45,946 bases of DNA from NCBI GenBank assembly GCA_003135055.1, contig PLDF01000194.1, forward strand, positions 6,494-52,439. Direction: 5' to 3'. Below the pieces are notes generated by a model, which was not told where the DNA came from, did not search any database, and was given only the letters and a program-made list of their open reading frames with translations. The position numbers were made by a program, and so were the translations under genes. Below are positions 40,984-45,946 of this stretch, in pieces. The first letter of the stretch is position 1, and every line of letters begins with the position of its first letter. This DNA is from Bryobacterales bacterium (GTDB taxonomy: Bacteria > Acidobacteriota > Terriglobia > Bryobacterales > Bryobacteraceae).

Positions 40984-42396
40984 ATGCGCACATTCTCGAA
41001 TTCTCAATGGTGGCGATGGGCCGTGGTCCTGGGGCCCGCGGCGGTGCTCTATCTTTTCCCCATCCCCATACTGACGCCGCAGCAAAACCATCTGCTGATG
41101 GTCTTCGTCGCGACCATTGTTGCGCTGGTAGCGCAGCCGGTGCGCATGGGCGTCAGCGTCATCATAGCCATCACGGTTCTGGCGCTGACGGGGATTCTCA
41201 CGCCGGCGCAGGCGCTCTCGGGGTTCTCGAACGTCACCGTCTGGCTGGTCTTCACGGCGTTCCTTTTCGCCCGCGCGGTCACCATCACGGGGTTCGGAAC
41301 GCGCGTCGGGTATCTCTTCATCCGCCGCTTCGCGCGCACGCCGCTCAGCCTCAGCTATTCGCTGGCGGCGGCCGACCTGGTGCTGGCGCCGTTCATTCCG
41401 TCGGACACGGCGCGCGGCGGCGGCATCGTCTTCCCGGTGGTGCGCAGCGTGGCCGTCGATTTCGGCTCTGAGCCCGGACCTACGTCGAAGCTGATCGGCG
41501 AATTCCTGGTGCTGGTTTCCTACCACACCACCTATACGGCGTCGGCGATCTTTCTGACGGGCATGGCGGCTAATCCGCTGATCGCCGAATTCGCGCATAA
41601 GATCGGCCACGTAGAGCTGACGTGGACCACCTGGCTCACCGGCTCCATTGTGCCGGGTCTGATGAGTCTGACCCTGGTTCCGCTGCTGATCCGCAAGCTC
41701 GCGCCGCCACAGATCCGCGACACCACGCAGGCGCGCAAACTGGCGCACGCGGAGCTGGAGCGCATGGGCGCCATGAGCGGGCGCGAGAAGTGGCTGGTGG
41801 CGATCCTGCTGGCGGTAATGGCGGGCTGGATCACGTCGCCGTGGCACGGCATTTCGAACACGTTTGTGGCGCTGGCGGGAGTTTCCTCGCTGCTGCTGGC
41901 GCGCGTGCTGGAATGGGACGATCTGCTGGCGGAGCACCGCGCCTGGGACGCGCTGGTATGGTTCGCGGGGCTGGTGATGATGTCCGACGCGCTGGTGAGC
42001 GGCGGCGTCATCGGCGCGCTTTCCTCGCGCTGGTTTCATGTGATGGCCGGATGGCCGTGGCCGGTGGTGATTGTGGCGCTGACGGTGTCGTATTTGTATA
42101 TCCATTACAGCTTCGCCAGCATGACGGCGCATATCACGGCGCTCTATCCCGCGTTTCTGGCGGCCGCGCTGGCGGGCGGAGTGCCGCCGATGATCGCCGC
42201 GCTGCCGCTGGCGTACTTCTCAAATCTGGATGCGGGCCTTACGCACTACGGAACGGGTTCGGCGCCGGTGTTTTTCGGCTCGGGCTATGTGAAGCAGACC
42301 GACTGGTGGCGGATCGGGTTTCTGATCTCGGTGATGAACCTGGCGATCTGGCTGGGGGTTGGAATGTGGTGGTGGAAGCTGGTGGGATTGTGGTGA
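40984..42396 (+). CDS. DASS/SLC13-type anion transporter, DiT1-like
   Basis: This 470-residue protein has about 12 membrane helices and matches the divalent anion:sodium symporter family, especially the branch that includes plastid 2-oxoglutarate/malate translocators and bacterial dicarboxylate carriers. The first ion/substrate motif is IPSDTARGGGIVFPVV; relatives usually have SNTARGGG, so the Asn is replaced by Asp here. The second region is FSNLDAGLTHYGTGSAPVFF, corresponding to the LTNYSTGP block. The protein is likely to carry a di- or tricarboxylate across the inner membrane, possibly coupled to Na+ or H+, or as an exchanger. The Asp change may affect the ion used. The mosaic repeat lies in its upstream region. 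Confidence 0.92.
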   Translation: MRTFSNSQWWRWAVVLGPAAVLYLFPIPILTPQQNHLLMVFVATIVALVAQPVRMGVSVIIAITVLALTGILTPAQALSGFSNVTVWLVFTAFLFARAVTITGFGTRVGYLFIRRFARTPLSLSYSLAAADLVLAPFIPSDTARGGGIVFPVVRSVAVDFGSEPGPTSKLIGEFLVLVSYHTTYTASAIFLTGMAANPLIAEFAHKIGHVELTWTTWLTGSIVPGLMSLTLVPLLIRKLAPPQIRDTTQARKLAHAELERMGAMSGREKWLVAILLAVMAGWITSPWHGISNTFVALAGVSSLLLARVLEWDDLLAEHRAWDALVWFAGLVMMSDALVSGGVIGALSSRWFHVMAGWPWPVVIVALTVSYLYIHYSFASMTAHITALYPAFLAAALAGGVPPMIAALPLAYFSNLDAGLTHYGTGSAPVFFGSGYVKQTDWWRIGFLISVMNLAIWLGVGMWWWKLVGLW

Positions 42397-42400
42397 AGTA

Positions 42401-42420
42401 GCGCGGGCCCATGGCCTGCG
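42401..42420 (-). repeat. Inverted partial copy of the 53-bp dispersed element
   Basis: The sequence GCGCGGGCCCATGGCCTGCG directly follows the transporter stop. It is nearly the same as 7489-7511 in the same orientation. Confidence 0.8.
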
Positions 42421-42465
42421 TCTCAGGCGCTTTTCTGCGATCTTCCGCCCGTCCACGCGCTATAT

Positions 42466-42666
42466 GTGGGGCAGGCGCTTTCGCCGGCCGGCTCGTTGTG
42501 TTCTACCCCGGAAAGCTTCCCCTGGCATCCCGATCTCACTGGGGCAACCTTCCTGTTTGTCACCTGGCGTCTGGCAGGCTCTATCCCGCGTACCCGGCTG
42601 CCGCCCACGGGGCGCCCCTATCCGCCGGCTCCTTCCGGGCCGGTTAGCCGCGGGATGCCCGAGTAA
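42466..42666 (+). pseudogene. N-terminal fragment of a REP-associated tyrosine transposase (RAYT-like)
   Basis: A 66-codon frame from a GTG reads FPWHPDLTGATFLFVTWRLA then GSIPRTR. The start of RAYT (IS200/IS605-like Y1 transposase) genes has this character: HW.....ATY(F/H)VT(W/F)RLA.SLP. The first strand with its Thr/Arg is present, but the HUH metal motif and the catalytic Tyr that should follow are absent. The stop comes after a Pro-rich tail. It lies directly beside a dispersed repeat copy. RAYT proteins mobilise REP-like hairpins, so it may be the relic of an enzyme that spread some of the repeats here. The rest of 42421-42833 has no gene that I can support. Confidence 0.5.
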
Positions 42667-42833
42667 TGAGTATGGTGGCCGATGCTCTTCCGTATGGCGA
42701 GTGCGGCAGGCGCCTTTATCGGCTCCGAGCCTCCGGATCGCGCGTCGTCCATCGTTTCAAATCGTTTCACGGCCCTGTTGCTTTCCCAATGGAAGTTTGA
42801 CATACTTCCTGTTGGAAACCCACAATAGGCCAC

Positions 42834-43181
42834 ATGAAAGAGAAAACGGATGTCCTGCAGGGCACGCTAGCGTTGATGGCGCTGAAAACGTTGGACGTGC
42901 TCGGACCGCTTCACGGCTATGGCATCGCCCGGCGTATCGAGCAAATCAGCGGCGAGCTTCTCAGCGTAAATCAAGGCACGCTGTATCCCGTCTTACTGAA
43001 GCTGGAGCAGGAGGGCGCTATCGCTTCCGAATGGGGCGCCTCCGAGAACAACCGCAAGGCGCGCTTCTATCGACTGACACGCGGCGGACGCAAGCAATTG
43101 CAAGCCGAGACCCGAGGCTGGGAACAGACGGCAGCCATCATCGGACGATTCTTTGCGGTGAAAGCGGAGGATTTGAAGTGA
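42834..43181 (+). CDS. PadR-family transcriptional regulator
   Basis: This 115-residue winged-helix repressor has the family layout: GTLALMALKTLDVLGPLHGYGIARRI forms the first helices, then ISGELLSVNQGTLYPVLLKL and EQEGAI are the recognition helix and wing start, and a last helix (RFFAVKAEDL) serves dimerisation. PadR proteins bind an operator in their own promoter and release it on binding a small molecule or by other signals. It is 45 bases upstream of the ADOP permease gene, the arrangement known in hundreds of acidobacterial PadR-ADOP pairs, so it probably controls that gene. No clear ribosome site precedes the ATG. Confidence 0.94.
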   Translation: MKEKTDVLQGTLALMALKTLDVLGPLHGYGIARRIEQISGELLSVNQGTLYPVLLKLEQEGAIASEWGASENNRKARFYRLTRGGRKQLQAETRGWEQTAAIIGRFFAVKAEDLK

Positions 43182-43226
43182 GGGCGTCCTGAAATCAGAA
43201 CGCCCTGAAATGAGAAGGCGCTGAAA

Positions 43227-45946
43227 ATGAGAGCACTGAGGCGATTCTTCAGGCGGCTGAGCTCCTGGGCAAGAACCCGCCAAGACGAAGAGCGATTGCG
43301 GGCGGAAATTGAAGATCATCTCGCTCTTCAAACCGCTGAAAATGTTCGGGCTGGCTTATCGTCCATTGAGGCGCGACGTCAGGCGGTACTGAAATTCGGA
43401 GGGGTGGAAGCGATGAAGGAAAGCTATCGAGACCAAAAAGGGCTGCCGTTTCCGGAAGCGCTGATACAAGATACTCGCCACGCGCTGCGGCGCCTGCGAA
43501 TGGCCCCGGCGTTCACCATAGCCACGGTCCTGACGCTGGCGCTGGGCATTGGCGCTACCACTTCGATCTTTACTCTGGTGCATGCAGTTATGCTGAAGTC
43601 GCTGCCGGTTGCGAATCCCGGCGAGTTGTATCGCCTGGGGAGAGAGACCCATTGCTGCTTCATGGGCGGGTACAGTCAAGATAAAGAGTTCTCGCTGGTC
43701 TCCTACGATTTGTACAAATACTTAAGAGACACTACCAAGGGCTTCGCCGAATTAGCGGCCTTCCCGTCATATCAGCAGCTTTTTGGCGTCCGGCGCGCGG
43801 GCAGCTCAGAAACGGCGCAAAGCTATCCAGGCGAGTTTGTCTCCGGCAATTACTTCACCATGTTCGGTATAACGGCGTATGCCGGACGCGCGCTTACGGC
43901 TATGGATGACCGAACCGGCGCTTCGCCGGCGGCAGTCATGAGCTATCGCTTATGGCAGCAAAGGTATGGATCGGATCCGTCGGTAATCGGCAGCGTCTTC
44001 AATGTCGATGACAAGCCATTTACCGTGGTGGGAATCACTCCGCCGGGATTCTTTGGCGACACTCTGCGCAGCACTCCGCCCGATTTCTTTCTGCCGCTGA
44101 ACATGGAACCTTTCATCGAGAGCGATGCCGATCTCAACAAGTACGATACCCACTGGTTGGAATTGATCGGACGCATCCAGCCGGGCGCCGCGGCGGCATC
44201 TATCGAGGCTGAAATGCGGGTCGAGCTGAAGCAGTGGCTGCTCTCGCACTGGGGCGAGATGAGCGCCGGGGATCGCGCGAAATTTCCTGAGCAAACCTTG
44301 TTCCTGAGCCCTGGAGGCGCCGGTATCGCCAGCATGCGCGAACAATACGAGCGCTGGCTTCGGATCCTGATGGCGGTTACGGGATTTGTGCTGCTGATCG
44401 TCTGCGCCAACGTGGCCAGTCTCATGCTCGTTCGCGGCATGCAGCGGCGGCGGCAGACATCGTTGAGCATGGCGCTCGGGGCGCGAGCGTCGCGGCTTGT
44501 GATGCAGCCTCTCATCGAAAGCATCTTGCTCTCGTTGTTTGGCGGCGTTGCGGGTCTCGGGATCGCATTTGCGGGCACGCGCCTGATTCTGCATTTCGCA
44601 TTCCCCTCGTCTGCCGGCTTAGCCGGCGTGCCCATCGGCGCGTCGCCTTCCATGCCGGTGCTGCTGTTCGCCTTTGTCGCTTCGCTTGCGACGGGCGTTG
44701 CCTTCGGCATTGCTCCGGCATGGATGGCCACACAAGTAGATCCGATCGAAGCGCTTCGCGGCGCCAGCCGGTCGACGGCCCGCACGGGCTCGCTTTCAAG
44801 GAAGACGCTGGTGGCGCTGCAGGCTGCGCTGTCGCTTGTTTTGCTGTCGTCGGCAGGGCTGCTGACGGCCGCTTTGCAGAGTCTGGAGAACCAAGATTTC
44901 GGATTCGAACAGGACCGGCGCCTGGTGGCGACCATGGATCCAAGGCTTGCGGGTTACAAAACAGGGCAACTCTCGCAGCTTTACAGGCGCATCCACGATT
45001 CGATCGCAGGCATTCCCGGCGTATCTTCCGTGGCTCTCTGCCAGTACTCGCCGCAGAGCCCCAGGGCGGGTTGGGGTAGTGGCGTCTGGGTAGATGGCCA
45101 TCCGGTTCCGGGGCCCAGGGACGACAACTTCGCTTCGTGGGATCGAGTTACAGCGGGATACTTCGATGTCATCGGGACTCCTATCGTGAGAGGGCGCGGC
45201 ATCTCCGAGCAGGATACAGGGGCTTCGCAAAAAGTGGCAGTTATCGATGAGGCATTCGCGCGGAAGTTCTTCGGAAACGAAGATCCCATTGGCAAGCATT
45301 TCGGCTGGAAGCCGGGAGCAAGCCGTGAATTCGAGGTGGTGGGCGTGGCTAAACGTGCGCGCTATTTGACATACAATCCGGACCGGCTCAACGTCCCATT
45401 CTTCTTCTTACCCGAAGCACAAGCCGACTACGCTCAGACTAATCTGGGATCGCTTTTCCTGCACGAAATTGTCATATTGAGCAAGCCTGGGGCTAAGGTG
45501 TCCATCGCCGGGGTAAGCCAGGCTATGGCTTCTGTGGACCCCGGTATGCCGATCGTTTCGATTCGTACTTTGAGAGAGCAGGTAGCCAATCAGTTCACCC
45601 AGCAGCGGCTCATCGCACGCCTCACTTCGTTTTTCGGGATTCTTTCGCTTGTCTTAGCTTCGATCGGGCTGTATGGAGTGACGGCCTATAATGCCGGACG
45701 CCGTGTCAGCGAGATAGGCGTGCGCATGGCTCTGGGCGCTAATCGCGGCCATATTGTCCGGCTGGTACTACGAGGCGCATTCGGGCTGATTCTCTTTGGA
45801 CTATTCATTGGGTTGCCGTTGACATTCGCCGCAGGGCGATTCCTGGGCGATCAGCTTTACGGCATAAGTCCATACAATCCGGTAGTGACGCTGGCAGCGG
45901 TCGTGACGCTGGGATTATCCGCATTGGCCGCGTCGCTGATTCCAGC
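43227..45946 (+). CDS. ADOP-type ABC transporter permease (3' end outside window)
   Basis: The frame from the ATG at 43227 stays open to the window end, giving 906 codons so far. It begins with the ADOP prefix domain (WARTRQDEERLRAEIEDHL, about 15-72), not present in the permease at 5060. The first MacB/FtsX unit follows (TIATVLTLALGIGATTSIF near 92-110, then the periplasmic core and FtsX helices with ALGARASRLV). The second unit ends with GVRMALGANRGHIVRLVL and YGISPYNPVVTL. The end is close: such proteins normally stop within about 20 residues after this. The transported substrate is unknown; these permeases have no adjacent ATPase. It is likely coregulated with the PadR gene just upstream. 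Confidence 0.93.
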   Translation, partial: MRALRRFFRRLSSWARTRQDEERLRAEIEDHLALQTAENVRAGLSSIEARRQAVLKFGGVEAMKESYRDQKGLPFPEALIQDTRHALRRLRMAPAFTIATVLTLALGIGATTSIFTLVHAVMLKSLPVANPGELYRLGRETHCCFMGGYSQDKEFSLVSYDLYKYLRDTTKGFAELAAFPSYQQLFGVRRAGSSETAQSYPGEFVSGNYFTMFGITAYAGRALTAMDDRTGASPAAVMSYRLWQQRYGSDPSVIGSVFNVDDKPFTVVGITPPGFFGDTLRSTPPDFFLPLNMEPFIESDADLNKYDTHWLELIGRIQPGAAAASIEAEMRVELKQWLLSHWGEMSAGDRAKFPEQTLFLSPGGAGIASMREQYERWLRILMAVTGFVLLIVCANVASLMLVRGMQRRRQTSLSMALGARASRLVMQPLIESILLSLFGGVAGLGIAFAGTRLILHFAFPSSAGLAGVPIGASPSMPVLLFAFVASLATGVAFGIAPAWMATQVDPIEALRGASRSTARTGSLSRKTLVALQAALSLVLLSSAGLLTAALQSLENQDFGFEQDRRLVATMDPRLAGYKTGQLSQLYRRIHDSIAGIPGVSSVALCQYSPQSPRAGWGSGVWVDGHPVPGPRDDNFASWDRVTAGYFDVIGTPIVRGRGISEQDTGASQKVAVIDEAFARKFFGNEDPIGKHFGWKPGASREFEVVGVAKRARYLTYNPDRLNVPFFFLPEAQADYAQTNLGSLFLHEIVILSKPGAKVSIAGVSQAMASVDPGMPIVSIRTLREQVANQFTQQRLIARLTSFFGILSLVLASIGLYGVTAYNAGRRVSEIGVRMALGANRGHIVRLVLRGAFGLILFGLFIGLPLTFAAGRFLGDQLYGISPYNPVVTLAAVVTLGLSALAASLIP

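Overview
The window looks like a piece of chromosome from a high-GC member of the Acidobacteriota, most likely the Solibacter/Bryobacter side of the phylum. Pointers are two ADOP-type duplicated orphan permeases, a PadR-ADOP pair, a vWA-type acidobacterial protein, a seven-bladed SBBP propeller protein, an Oar-like TonB-dependent receptor with an N-terminal carboxypeptidase-regulatory domain, a Solibacter-style surface protein, and many TPR proteins. No rRNA or tRNA gene and no CRISPR array was seen. The assignment rests on family recognition only.

Layout. 1-2.4 kb: two small unknown genes, a Kir-type potassium channel and a secreted DinB-like protein. 2.4-3.9 kb: a decayed defence/addiction patch, with the first 30 codons of an hsdM-like gene, a tandem 11-13 bp repeat, an intact small protein plus zeta-like P-loop kinase pair, and two fragments of HigA/antidote-type antitoxins. 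4-10.3 kb: an acidobacterial unknown, a stand-alone ADOP permease, pgeF carrying an in-frame dispersed repeat, a zinc-ribbon membrane protein, the remains of a TPR membrane glycosyltransferase, and endonuclease III. 10.3-18.1 kb (minus strand): an envelope cluster of proline dehydrogenase, two small membrane proteins, a class A penicillin-binding protein and two TPR proteins. 18.1-26 kb: a zinc-ribbon protein, the TonB receptor, a secreted amidohydrolase and the SBBP protein. 26-31 kb: a vWA gene broken by two in-frame stops, a TPR protein and a membrane protein. 31-37.7 kb: a secreted esterase, an integrase remnant, a kinase-fold protein divergent from an EF-P paralog with a YeiP/EfpL-type loop, and a large zinc metalloprotease. 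38-46 kb: a secreted adhesin-like protein, a HEAT-repeat protein, a DiT1-like anion transporter, a RAYT transposase fragment, and a PadR-ADOP operon whose permease runs off the end.

The most striking unexplained signal is the density of short dispersed elements: at least five families of hairpin-forming repeats lie between genes and in some cases inside them. They have extended reading frames, sit within pgeF, interrupt one another (a 141 bp structured insert inside a hairpin loop at 23733-23873) and share motifs across families. A RAYT-like fragment lies next to one of them. Together with at least seven gene remnants, this shows a genome with strong insertion/deletion turnover. No complete new defence system is visible. 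The best candidates for new biology are the kinase-fold/EfpL-like divergent pair, the nested repeat element, and the small-protein/zeta-kinase pair.
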